Source of the DNA: an uncultured Bacilli bacterium
Lineage (GTDB): Bacteria; Bacillota_I; Bacilli_A; RF39; UBA660
Direction of reading: 5' to 3'
DNA: 51,083 nt
Assembly: GCA_947624175.1 (NCBI GenBank)
Contig: CANQJD010000003.1
Location: 1-51,083, forward strand
Part shown: positions 16,734 through 23,955 of the stretch, piece by piece
How the letters are laid out: each line of letters opens with the position of its first letter
How positions within the stretch are numbered: position 1 is the stretch's first letter
Position numbers and translations under genes: made by a program
The notes under the pieces: model-generated
Database searches by the model: none
Seen by the model: the letters and a program-made list of their open reading frames with translations, nothing else
What the model was told of the DNA's origin: nothing

Positions 16734-17363
16734 TTGAATACTTATATTGTTAAAGAAAATGATAATTTATATGATATAGCTAAACAGTTTAATACTTCCG
16801 TTTCTGTATTAAAAGCCTTGAATAATTTAGAATCAAATATTTTACAAATTGGTCAAGAATTAAAACTTCCAACAAGTATTGTCGAGGAAACTCCTCCAAG
16901 TGATTACTTAATTTATACTGTAAAACCTGGTGATAATTTATATAATATTGCTAAAACTTATGGTATAACTTTAGAAGAATTAATTAACTTTAATGAACAA
17001 GGTACTACTCTTTTAAAGATTGGAGAACAACTTTTAATTCCAGTTAAAGCAAATGATACTAATAATCTAACTTATGTTGTAAAACCAGGAGATACTTTAT
17101 ATAATATAGCAAAACGTTATAATACAACTGTTGATACTTTAAAAGATTTAAATAATTTAGATAGTAATTTATTAAAAATAGGAGAAACTTTAATTATTCC
17201 TGAAACTAGTAATTATCAAACTTATGTTGTAAAAGATAATGATACTCTTGAAAGTATTGCTGATTATTTTAATGTTACAACAGAAGACATTGAAAGAGTT
17301 AATAATATGTTAACTGATGATGTTTTAATAGGTCAAATTCTTTTAATTCCAAAATCTAAATAG
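16734..17363 (+). CDS. Four-LysM-domain protein
   Basis: The 209-residue protein consists almost wholly of four LysM modules, at about residues 3-46, 59-102, 107-151 and 158-204, each beginning with Y-x-V-K and ending with G-x-x-L-x-I/L-P. LysM modules bind N-acetylglucosamine in peptidoglycan or chitin. There is no catalytic domain and, oddly, no signal peptide or membrane anchor: the first LysM starts at residue 3. The start is TTG, well supported by GAGGTG six bases upstream, with no in-frame ATG that would keep the first module. It could leave the cell by a nonclassical route or act inside, for example on spore or coat structures. Confidence 0.9.
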   Translation: MNTYIVKENDNLYDIAKQFNTSVSVLKALNNLESNILQIGQELKLPTSIVEETPPSDYLIYTVKPGDNLYNIAKTYGITLEELINFNEQGTTLLKIGEQLLIPVKANDTNNLTYVVKPGDTLYNIAKRYNTTVDTLKDLNNLDSNLLKIGETLIIPETSNYQTYVVKDNDTLESIADYFNVTTEDIERVNNMLTDDVLIGQILLIPKSK

Positions 17364-17384
17364 AACTATCGCAAGATAGTTTTA
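17364..17384 (+). terminator. Terminator of the LysM gene
   Basis: AACTATC (17364-17370), a GCAA tetraloop and GATAGTT (17375-17381) form a perfect hairpin with a short T tail. Confidence 0.75.
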
Positions 17385-17390
17385 ATTATG

Positions 17391-17414
17391 AAAAAAAGAA
17401 GACTAATCTTCTTT
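17391..17414 (-). terminator. Terminator of the HtrA gene
   Basis: On the minus strand AAAGAAGA and TCTTCTTT (17395-17402 and 17407-17414 on the plus strand) enclose TTAG and run into a T7 tract. The HtrA stop codon is inside the loop. Confidence 0.8.
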
Positions 17415-18533
17415 ATATTCCGTTAATTTGACTTTCGTTGTTTTTTCTTTACCATCTCTTAAATAAGTAATAGTAATAGTATCTCCAACTTTATATTTAT
17501 ATAATTCATATCTTAAATAAGCAACGCTATCAGTACTTTCACCATTTAATTTAGTAATAACATCACCCTTCTTTAAATCAGATTTACTTGCTCCAGAATC
17601 TTTAGTAACTTCAACAACTACAACTCCTGATGTAATATCTTGGTCTAACATAATACCATTTCGATATAGACTATAAGTATCAGTTACATTAACCATACTA
17701 ATTCCAAGCATTGGTCTTACAATGGCTTGTCCTTTTTCTAAACTATCAATATGACTCATAGCATATTCAATTGGAATAGCAAAGCCCATATTTTCAACTT
17801 CCGTTTCGACAAGTTTTAAAGAAATTATTCCAATTACTTCCCCCTCTGCATTAAGAAGTGGACCACCACTATTACCAGGGTTAACTGCTGCATTCGTTTG
17901 TAATACTTTCATAACCCAGTCATTACTACTTGCAATTGTAACCGTAACTGACCTATCTTTTCCTGATAAAATACCATCTGTTACAGTTCCTCGATATTCA
18001 TATCCTAAAGGTGAACCAATCGTGAACACAGTATCTCCTAATTTAGACTTTTCACTAGTTCCAATTGCAACTTTATCTATCATATCACTTTTAGCAATCT
18101 GAACAACTGCTAAATCTAAATACTCATCACTTCCTAAAACTTTGCCATTAATTTCTTTATCATCACTTCTAATCAATGTTACTTTACTTGCCCCATCAAT
18201 TACATGATGATTAGTCATTACATAAGCATATTTATCATCACTCTTATAAACAAAGCCACTTCCCGTTGATTGAACAGTCGTATCATTCTTATAATTACGA
18301 ATCATCATCACGGCATCATAAGCTTTTTCAACACTTGCTGATAATGAACCATCATTTACAATAACAGTTCCACTACAAGCTCTACAAGTACTACCAGAAC
18401 TACTAGTACCAGTAGAAACCCCTAACTTTTCAAATACTCCTGTATTTATAGCAATTACATACATAAGTAATCCACCTAAAATAAAGGCTACAAACAAATA
18501 AATTACTAAATTAATATTTTTCTTTTCTTTCAC
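17403..18533 (-). CDS. HtrA/DegP-like S1C serine protease with PDZ domain
   Basis: This is a membrane-anchored quality-control protease acting outside the cytoplasmic membrane. Counted from the GTG at 18542, residues 11-33 form one transmembrane helix, then comes a Ser/Gly-rich linker with C53 and C56 (TCRAC). The trypsin-like domain has H113 (TNHHV), D143 (LDLAVV) and S225 (GNSGGP). One PDZ domain follows (about 275-375, with SGVVVVEVTKDSGA and LKKGDVITKLNG). Length and order match Bacillus HtrA. I chose the GTG at 18533 because GAGGTG lies six bases upstream. It starts right behind the Abi gene, whose TGA stop overlaps this ribosome site. Confidence 0.92.
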   Translation of the reverse strand: MKEKKNINLVIYLFVAFILGGLLMYVIAINTGVFEKLGVSTGTSSSGSTCRACSGTVIVNDGSLSASVEKAYDAVMMIRNYKNDTTVQSTGSGFVYKSDDKYAYVMTNHHVIDGASKVTLIRSDDKEINGKVLGSDEYLDLAVVQIAKSDMIDKVAIGTSEKSKLGDTVFTIGSPLGYEYRGTVTDGILSGKDRSVTVTIASSNDWVMKVLQTNAAVNPGNSGGPLLNAEGEVIGIISLKLVETEVENMGFAIPIEYAMSHIDSLEKGQAIVRPMLGISMVNVTDTYSLYRNGIMLDQDITSGVVVVEVTKDSGASKSDLKKGDVITKLNGESTDSVAYLRYELYKYKVGDTITITYLRDGKEKTTKVKLTEYKED

Positions 18534-18543
18534 AATAATCACC

Positions 18544-19473
18544 TCAATCTAAATTCCTTAAATCATAATAATTCTTTGGAAATCCCATTCTATCTAATAC
18601 TTTATCAACACTAATTGTATGCAAGTTTAAACTTAAATTTTCTACATTATGTCTTATTTCTTCCATTAAATTAGCAAATTCTTCTTTTGATAACATCTGT
18701 TTCATAATAATAATTAAAGCAAATGAATCTTCTTTACCATAGATATATTCATCATCCATAATTGGAATATTTAATAATTTATGATACTTATTATCATCTA
18801 TTCTTCTTTGAGTTTTATTCTCAAAAACAATATCTTCATGAGCACATAAATTACGATAATTAGAAAGAATTGTTAAATAATTAGTTAATACATCAACATC
18901 AAGTTTATATATATCAGCAATTCCCATTTGGTCTTCTTTCTTTAATATCGAATATAACTCTCCAACTATTCCAAATGATAATACTTTAACTAATACCCAC
19001 AGTGGAATATATCCATAGTTATTAACATAATGCATTGTAGCCGAATGCTGGGTAGCATTAACATTAATCTGTCTTTTCATTTTTCTTAATATATCATTAA
19101 CTTGTTTTGTTTTTTCTTTATTAGTAGTAAAGTTTTTAGGAGTTAAATAATCTTTTTCTCGATAACCATATTTTAATGATAATTGATAACTAATAATTGA
19201 TTTAATATTATTTTCAATTACTAATATATTTTTAAATAATATATTTCTAAATGTTCTATCAAATAAAAATAAACTATATAATTCTTCAAAAGTAGTTCCT
19301 TCAATATATCTTTTATCAACACTACTTCTCATGAACAAATGTCTATATCCATTTAAAAAGAAATAGTTTTCACGCATTAATACTTCTTCAGTATATTCAG
19401 GATTATTAATAACTAAACCCTTACTTTTTAATATATCTATTTGTTCAACTAATGTCTTAAACTCCTTTTTCAT
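18544..19473 (-). CDS. Abi family (Abi_2/AbiD-AbiF type) abortive infection protein
   Basis: The 309-residue protein has the Abi_2 layout: an N-terminal YFFLNGYRHLF region, the central FLFDRTFRNILF-(x)n-IENNIKS segment, and R207-N-L-C-A-H212 in SNYRNLCAHED, the R-x4-H motif of HEPN-type RNases. Family members stop phage growth by killing or arresting the infected cell, probably through RNA cleavage. Its stop overlaps the HtrA ribosome site, so both may be read from one message. It lies next to the DGR-like cassette but is separated from it by a terminator at 19562-19582. No partner antitoxin is evident. Confidence 0.85.
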   Translation of the reverse strand: MKKEFKTLVEQIDILKSKGLVINNPEYTEEVLMRENYFFLNGYRHLFMRSSVDKRYIEGTTFEELYSLFLFDRTFRNILFKNILVIENNIKSIISYQLSLKYGYREKDYLTPKNFTTNKEKTKQVNDILRKMKRQINVNATQHSATMHYVNNYGYIPLWVLVKVLSFGIVGELYSILKKEDQMGIADIYKLDVDVLTNYLTILSNYRNLCAHEDIVFENKTQRRIDDNKYHKLLNIPIMDDEYIYGKEDSFALIIIMKQMLSKEEFANLMEEIRHNVENLSLNLHTISVDKVLDRMGFPKNYYDLRNLD

Positions 19474-19561
19474 TCTTTATCTCTCCTACCTTTATAAGTA
19501 TATCATACTTTTCCTAAAAAAATATGTTTTTTTTATGAAATTTTCGTATTTTTTTCAAGTA

Positions 19562-19582
19562 AAAAGAAAAAGACTAATTAAT
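19562..19582 (-). terminator. Terminator after the Avd-like gene
   Basis: On the minus strand GACTA-TTAAT-TAGTC is followed by TTTTTCTTTTT. It closes the MSL-Avd pair directly after the Avd-like stop, leaving no room for a downstream reverse transcriptase gene in that operon. Confidence 0.65.
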
Positions 19583-19883
19583 AGTCATAATGTAATCTAT
19601 TACATAATTTAATAGATTGTCTTTCACTTATTATCCTTTTCTTAAAACTTTGTTCTATATAAAAGTCAATTAAATTAACTTTCATAAGAGTTTTAATTTG
19701 AATATCTTTTCTTTTATCTATATTAGTATAATTAGCAATATAAACTAGTTCTAATAATTCATAACTATCATTAACTAATCTATTCCTAAGTTCAAAATAT
19801 TTTCTTGGATAATTAATTAAATAATCATCAAGTATCATAATAAATTCTTTAATATATTTAGCAATAGTAAACTTATCATTCAT
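19578..19883 (-). CDS. Avd-like four-helix protein (DGR accessory variability determinant)
   Basis: The 101-residue, wholly helical basic protein resembles Avd, the pentameric partner of diversity-generating retroelement (DGR) reverse transcriptases. The strongest likeness is NYPRKYFELRNRLVNDSYE then LLELVYIAN (about residues 24-52), which matches the Avd pattern of a Pro-Arg-Lys turn, a long amphipathic helix and an (I/V)xAN end. It starts inside the last codons of the MSL-like gene (shared ATGAATGA), so the two are coupled. Avd normally sits beside a reverse transcriptase, but none is seen here. Related four-helix 23S rRNA intervening-sequence proteins are the main alternative. Confidence 0.65.
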   Translation of the reverse strand: MNDKFTIAKYIKEFIMILDDYLINYPRKYFELRNRLVNDSYELLELVYIANYTNIDKRKDIQIKTLMKVNLIDFYIEQSFKKRIISERQSIKLCNRLHYDY

Positions 19884-20235
19884 TTACAATACTAGATATA
19901 GTTTCTAGTATTCTATCTAATTTTTCAGGACTTATTTTTTTAACCTTTTCAACTAAATCTTTATAATTAGTATCTTTTTCATATTTTTCTTTTCCTAATC
20001 TTACAAATTTTAAATATTTATTTAAGTTCTTAAAGTTATTATTGTTATCTTCTCCTATAACTTCATAACTAATCTTATTTTCTTCTAATTTGTTTATTAC
20101 TTTATTAAGGGCTGATTTAGGAAACCCTACTTTATTATTTATAATTTGATAGTTAAGAAGATAATAAAGAATATAAGAATCATCGTCATAAGTACTATAA
20201 AAAGTACCGCTTCTTCTTATCTTAATAACATTCAT
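19876..20235 (-). CDS. MutS-domain-I-like small protein (DGR MSL-type accessory)
   Basis: The 119-residue protein opens with a stretch resembling the N-terminal mismatch-recognition domain of MutS: RRSGTFYSTYDDDSY near residues 7-21 (compare GDFYExxxxDA), then VGFPKSALNKVINKLEENK and a strand YEVIGE. The rest is a lysine-rich helix. Small MutS-like (MSL) genes are known companions of some diversity-generating retroelements. The gene is directly downstream of the variable surface protein gene and translationally coupled to the Avd-like gene. The upstream ribosome site is weak. It is far too short to be a repair MutS. Confidence comes mainly from the combination with its neighbours. Confidence 0.55.
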   Translation of the reverse strand: MNVIKIRRSGTFYSTYDDDSYILYYLLNYQIINNKVGFPKSALNKVINKLEENKISYEVIGEDNNNNFKNLNKYLKFVRLGKEKYEKDTNYKDLVEKVKKISPEKLDRILETISSIVNE

Positions 20236-20333
20236 ATAACTATAAAACTATACCTTTCTTTATTATTTATATAGTTAAACTTTTAATCAAAACCTATTTC
20301 TACTAATGCTTAATTCCCTTGATATATAAGCCT

Positions 20334-20363
20334 GTTTCCGGACGTCCTTGCCGTCCAGGAAAC
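20334..20363 (-). other. GC-rich hairpin directly after the variable-protein gene
   Basis: GTTTCCGGACG (20334-20344) pairs with CGTCC-a-GGAAAC (20352-20363), an 11-base-pair stem with one bulged A and a TCCTTGC loop. On the coding (minus) strand it starts one base after the stop codon and has no T tract, so it is not an intrinsic terminator. Hairpin/cruciform elements downstream of the variable repeat are required for efficient DGR retrohoming in the Bordetella phage system. Confidence 0.6.
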
Positions 20364-20364
20364 T

Positions 20365-22011
20365 CTATGCCATTTCCGGGTAATATGGAGTTGTCTCAGT
20401 TCCTTCTCCTTGTGTTATTTTTATCTCGGATATTAGATTAACAGACGGACGAACGCCGAGGTTGCCGCCCACGTTGCTACGGTGCACACTACCAGTCGTA
20501 TTCAAGTTAGCAACATAAATAGAACTGGTAGAGGAGGGAGACAACAAACATCCTCCATTACTTGGCATACTATTCATCCAACTTGATGATTTTATTGTAC
20601 TAAAATCTTTTAATTGGGTTTCCCAATTACTACTTTCCGTACTAAATCCATAATCACTTGGATACATTAAGGCTACTTTTCCTTCCCATATTGCTTTATT
20701 TCCTGCCCATACTCGACAATTTGGTGTTTCTGAAAAAGTTAAATCACTTCCTGTATTAGTTGATGGTCCATTCCCATCAGCACACTCACTTACTGCTCTT
20801 TCATTTGCATAGGCTTCCTTTGGTGTATCAAGTACCATACTAGATGAAGTTAATGATGTTACTGTTCCCAAATAATATTTTGTTTCTTCTATCATACTTA
20901 AAGTATCACCTTTTAAGTAACTTAAATATCCTTTATTTGCTTCTCCTTCGGTTTCATCTTCTTTTGTATTTAACCAATATTGTAATCCCGCAGTTGCCCA
21001 ATCATTATTATCTGTTCCACTTACTTTATTATTCCAATAAGCAGTAGTATCCATACTTTTTATATTATAAGTTGTGCCTTCTACTTCATATGTTTCAGGA
21101 AATATTCCACTTAATCTCTCATTTCTTACGATTTTTAAGTGTTCTTTACCACTTTCATCTTTGAATACTCCGATTATTCTCCATTTTTCACAATTAGAAC
21201 TTGCTGTTTCATATGTTGTTCCTTCACTACAATTAAAATAGATATAATTCTTTATTCCATCATTTCCAGAGTATCGATATTCTCTTACTTCGTCATCTTT
21301 AGAAGTTGTTGGAGTATTATCAGCCTTTACTCCAATTACTCCTCCTGGTTGACCTATTGTATCTTTTACTACATCAGTTCCTATTTCACTTTTTATACTT
21401 TTTTCATTGAAATCTCCAGTTACATTTACCTTGATACTTGCAAAAACATCATTCCATTCATCCATATCATAGTTTGCATCACTTGTATTTCCTATTATTG
21501 TTTTACTTGATATCCACATATATAATCTATAGGTTCTTGTTATTTTAGAGTTAGTTCCTGCTGGTATAGTGTTTACATATATTCCTTTTCCGGCTGCTAA
21601 TCCTGTATAACTTCCTTTTTCTATTAATACTTCTTCTTGGTTTTCATCTTTAACTTCTACTAATTTAAATGCTAATAAGTTATCTTCTATTCTCGTCCCT
21701 CTCGTCTCATGTGGTTCTCCATGTTGGATGTCTATTTCATACCAAATTGGTTTACTATAGGTATTTTTTCCTTCGATTGTAAACTCAAAATAATCATTTG
21801 CTCCTGGTCCTTCACTTGGCATAGCATTTTCAATTGTTAAAGCAGGGGTTTCTTTAAACTTCATGTAGATATCTCCCGTTACTAATATTTGATTATCAGT
21901 TGTTCTTGAATAATTCCATATTGCAAATGTTACTCCTAATACGGCAACTAATATGATTGCACTTATACTGGCTATTATTATACCTTTCTTTTTACTGCTT
22001 TGATTGTTCAT
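20365..22011 (-). CDS. SipW-type surface protein with C-type-lectin-like variable C terminus (putative DGR target)
   Basis: The 548-residue protein starts with KKK and a hydrophobic segment (about 10-31) followed by FAIWNYSRTTDNQILVTGDIYM, the signature of SipW-dependent, TasA/camelysin-like exported proteins. Residues ~40-210 are a beta-rich domain of that kind. Residues ~235-548 have the layout of C-terminal domains common on low-GC Gram-positive surface proteins (YWNNK, YWLNTK, VALMYPSDYGF, SWMNS, CLLSPSS, GVRPSVNL, ITQGEGTE). Residues ~485-526 are encoded by a GC-rich stretch expected of a DGR variable repeat. A CTCCTTC (GAAGGAG) ribosome site precedes the ATG. The protein is probably a displayed ligand-binding protein whose tip is diversified. 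Confidence 0.75.
   Translation of the reverse strand: MNNQSSKKKGIIIASISAIILVAVLGVTFAIWNYSRTTDNQILVTGDIYMKFKETPALTIENAMPSEGPGANDYFEFTIEGKNTYSKPIWYEIDIQHGEPHETRGTRIEDNLLAFKLVEVKDENQEEVLIEKGSYTGLAAGKGIYVNTIPAGTNSKITRTYRLYMWISSKTIIGNTSDANYDMDEWNDVFASIKVNVTGDFNEKSIKSEIGTDVVKDTIGQPGGVIGVKADNTPTTSKDDEVREYRYSGNDGIKNYIYFNCSEGTTYETASSNCEKWRIIGVFKDESGKEHLKIVRNERLSGIFPETYEVEGTTYNIKSMDTTAYWNNKVSGTDNNDWATAGLQYWLNTKEDETEGEANKGYLSYLKGDTLSMIEETKYYLGTVTSLTSSSMVLDTPKEAYANERAVSECADGNGPSTNTGSDLTFSETPNCRVWAGNKAIWEGKVALMYPSDYGFSTESSNWETQLKDFSTIKSSSWMNSMPSNGGCLLSPSSTSSIYVANLNTTGSVHRSNVGGNLGVRPSVNLISEIKITQGEGTETTPYYPEMA
20437..20560 (-). other. Putative DGR variable repeat (VR)
   Basis: This segment codes residues ~485-526 (LLSPSS to GVRPSVNL) of the surface protein. 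By hand count 53 of the 100 bases at 20441-20540 are G or C, far above the rest of the gene. Codons such as CAC, CGT, AGC, AAC, GGC and CTC near its end have free first and second bases with a pyrimidine third base, as adenine-directed mutagenesis of AAY codons would leave. No template repeat is found in the window. Boundaries are approximate. Confidence 0.55.
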
Positions 22012-22112
22012 TTTATTATCTCCTTCCTCTAGGGTTTTGCCCCTTTACTTTGATATTTTTATTATAAAATATTTTTAGGATTTTAGCAAGTTTTTTTTTA
22101 AATCCTCATGTG

Positions 22113-22167
22113 AAAAAAGACATATTTAAAATACGTATTATAAATACTGCATTTTATATGTCTTTTT
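22113..22167 (-). terminator. Long imperfect palindrome, terminator in either direction
   Basis: AAAAAGACATAT (22114-22125) pairs perfectly with ATATGTCTTTTT (22156-22167). Inside, AAAAT/ATTTT and GTATT/AATAC extend the stem. With T runs at both ends it can terminate the small transcript starting near 22315. Confidence 0.75.
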
Positions 22168-22192
22168 ACATCTTTTATTATAATTTAAATAA

Positions 22193-22288
22193 TTAAAGGT
22201 AGTAACCCCCCCCCATAGTTGACAAATCGTTAACTTTTGTGGCAAATTTATCATTTGTATAATTTAAATTCAATTCATAATTTGTCAT
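22193..22288 (-). CDS. Possible 31-residue peptide gene with a nine-G tract
   Basis: This short ORF begins MTNYELNLNYTNDKFATK and ends STMGGGYYL. It has its own promoter about 34 bases upstream, a GGAAGTG ribosome-site-like sequence seven bases before the ATG, and a strong terminator after it. A run of nine Gs (22206-22214) encodes the Gly-Gly-Gly. One base more or fewer would replace the last three residues, so the tract could act as a slippage switch. CCCCATA at the start codon can pair with TATGGGG at the tract, and ATTTGTCA with TGACAAAT next to it, which may hide the start in RNA. Alternatively the locus is a noncoding structured RNA. I do not recognise the peptide. Confidence 0.4.
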   Translation of the reverse strand: MTNYELNLNYTNDKFATKVNDLSTMGGGYYL

Positions 22289-22321
22289 ATGGGGTCACTT
22301 CCTTTATCTTATTACTATTTA

Positions 22322-22350
22322 ATAGTATCATATCTAATGGAAATAATCAA
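22322..22350 (-). promoter_or_regulatory. Promoter for the 22.2 kb small transcript
   Basis: On the minus strand TTGATT (22345-22350), 17 bases, then TACTAT (22322-22327) with an extended -10 TGA directly before it. It starts one base before the stop of the DUF308 gene. Confidence 0.65.
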
Positions 22351-22995
22351 CTATTTCTTTTTAGATTTTTTATCTTTTTTCTTTTCTTTCGTTTCAATTA
22401 ATTTAGCTTCTTCAACTACATCAGCATCTTGAACATGAGATTCTTTTTTAACTTCCGTTTCAAATACTATTCTTTCTTTTCGACTAAAAACATATCCAAA
22501 TATTTCTACAATAGAATAAACCATTAATACTAAACCATAGGCTTTAAAGGCTAAATTAGTTCTTAAGATAGTATATAACCCACCTGCTATTAATAATAAG
22601 GAAAGTATTAATAGAACAAAGAAATTAGTATCTTTCTTTTCTAACATTAAAGCATTAGCAAGTCTAGTTATACCACATATTAATATCCAACCACCAATTA
22701 TAAATCTAATTAAAGTTTCAATTACTCCACCTAAAAAGATAAAGATTAAACCTACAACAATCATTAGAATACCTATAACCATACCTATAGATGATGTTGT
22801 ATTATCCTTTTTTACTTCAATATAGTTTTTAATACAACTAAATACTCCAAGTAAAGCTATTAAACCACCTATTACATAAGTTACTACTAAAACTACTGCT
22901 TCAGGATTAGAATAAATAATAGCTCCTAATATAAATAACACAACTGAACTAATTAATAGCATAACATTCGTATATGCACTTACTTTTATTTTCAT
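22351..22995 (-). CDS. HdeD/DUF308 family membrane protein
   Basis: The 214-residue protein has six hydrophobic helices in pairs (residues ~10-30, 35-55, 69-88, 90-110, 122-143, 146-168), the three-repeat pattern of the DUF308/HdeD family, with typical glycine-rich segments such as YVIGGLIALLGVFSCI and IGGWILICGI. The last 40 residues are a charged, lysine-rich cytosolic tail (KEKKKDKKSKKK). HdeD is linked to acid resistance in enterobacteria, but the role in Gram-positives is unknown. It is a single gene on this strand. Confidence 0.8.
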   Translation of the reverse strand: MKIKVSAYTNVMLLISSVVLFILGAIIYSNPEAVVLVVTYVIGGLIALLGVFSCIKNYIEVKKDNTTSSIGMVIGILMIVVGLIFIFLGGVIETLIRFIIGGWILICGITRLANALMLEKKDTNFFVLLILSLLLIAGGLYTILRTNLAFKAYGLVLMVYSIVEIFGYVFSRKERIVFETEVKKESHVQDADVVEEAKLIETKEKKKDKKSKKK

Positions 22996-23046
22996 ATCTA
23001 CCTCACTTTAATATAAGTATACAACAAAAAAATAAAAAAGGGAATA

Positions 23047-23083
23047 AAAAAACAAAGATTAATGAAATTTTAACATCTTTGTT
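23047..23083 (-). terminator. Terminator of the 23.8 kb gene
   Basis: On the minus strand AACAAAGAT and ATCTTTGTT (plus 23051-23059 and 23075-23083) form a 9-base-pair stem followed by a T run. The stop codon of the 23059-23826 gene lies at the stem edge. Confidence 0.7.
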
Positions 23084-23826
23084 TTAACTTTATTTGTACT
23101 ACTACTTAAAAACATAAAATCATCATCTGGAATAATTGGTTCATCAAACCAATTATCAGGATTTAAATCCGAATTATTATCAGGATTATCTGGGTCAAAA
23201 TAACTTGGAATATCTGAATTTTCTTCATTATCATCATTAAAGATATTCTCTTCTTCACTATCAAGATAAGTTAAAGAATTATCAGTTATACTACTACTTG
23301 CTACTATATCAAAAAGACTACCTACTTTAATATATGGATATTCATCCATAATATTTTCAAGTATACTAACATAATCACTTTTTACAAAAGAATCAGTTTC
23401 TATATCATATTTATAAGCATAAAAACCAGCAGTTGCTGTAAGTGGTTCTCCATTTTGGTCATATGCAACTACATTTTCCCAACCATTAGTTGCTCTTTCA
23501 TATTGGATTAAATCTAAATTATCACTAATGGGAACTAAACCTTCAGCCATTAATCTTTTTTGAAAATCTTTATCATCATAATCATCAAAATTTAATTTAA
23601 ATTGATTAGTTTTATAAAAACCATTTATTTTTTCTTCTTCACTATTAAGATATACACTATATCTCCTATTATTTACATATAAATGACTATGTTTACCTGG
23701 AATATGACAACTATCTTTATCAAAATGTTTATAAGTAGCAATTCCAACGATTGAACCTACTAAAACTAATGAAACACCACGTATTATTGTTTTCTTAATA
23801 TTTTTCTTATTTCTTTTCTTATACAT
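23059..23826 (-). CDS. Membrane-anchored protein of unknown function
   Basis: The product is about 255 residues from the chosen ATG at 23826: a basic cytosolic start (MYKKRNKKNIKKT), one transmembrane helix (about 16-32, GVSLVLVGSIVGIATYK), then an outer domain with HIPGKHSHLYVNNRRYSVYL and a strongly acidic, Asp/Asn-rich region near the C terminus (SDIPSYFDPDNPDNNSDLNP). The frame stays open to an ATG at 23880, but GGGGGAT stands before the ATG at 23826 and nothing stands before the other. I do not recognise a family. A cell-surface role is likely from the topology. Confidence 0.55.
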   Translation of the reverse strand: MYKKRNKKNIKKTIIRGVSLVLVGSIVGIATYKHFDKDSCHIPGKHSHLYVNNRRYSVYLNSEEEKINGFYKTNQFKLNFDDYDDKDFQKRLMAEGLVPISDNLDLIQYERATNGWENVVAYDQNGEPLTATAGFYAYKYDIETDSFVKSDYVSILENIMDEYPYIKVGSLFDIVASSSITDNSLTYLDSEEENIFNDDNEENSDIPSYFDPDNPDNNSDLNPDNWFDEPIIPDDDFMFLSSSTNKVKTKMLKFH

Positions 23827-23955
23827 ACCTATCCCCCAACAAGCATATATTCTAGCATAAAAGGCTAGAAAATACAACATTTTTTTTACTTTAACTTGTG
23901 TAATTTTTTAGAAAATGTTAAAATTAATTTATAATTTATTTAAAGGAGTGAAAAA

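Larger units (their letters stand above)
22012..22350. other. 338-base interval holding a small gene unit
   Basis: No long ORF lies here. Described separately are a promoter (22322-22350), a 31-codon ORF (22193-22288) and a long terminator hairpin (22113-22167). The ribosome site of the surface protein gene lies at about 22019-22025. Confidence 0.6.

Noticed and set aside
20334-20363. Rho-independent terminator of the surface protein gene
   Set aside because: The hairpin is stable but is followed on the coding strand by AGGCTTATATATC with no T run.
20844-21510. Plus-strand ORFs of 67 and 123 codons inside the surface protein gene
   Set aside because: They are antisense shadows with unnatural composition (Leu/Ile/Phe/Ser runs), no ribosome site, and lie over a gene with a clear signal peptide and domains.
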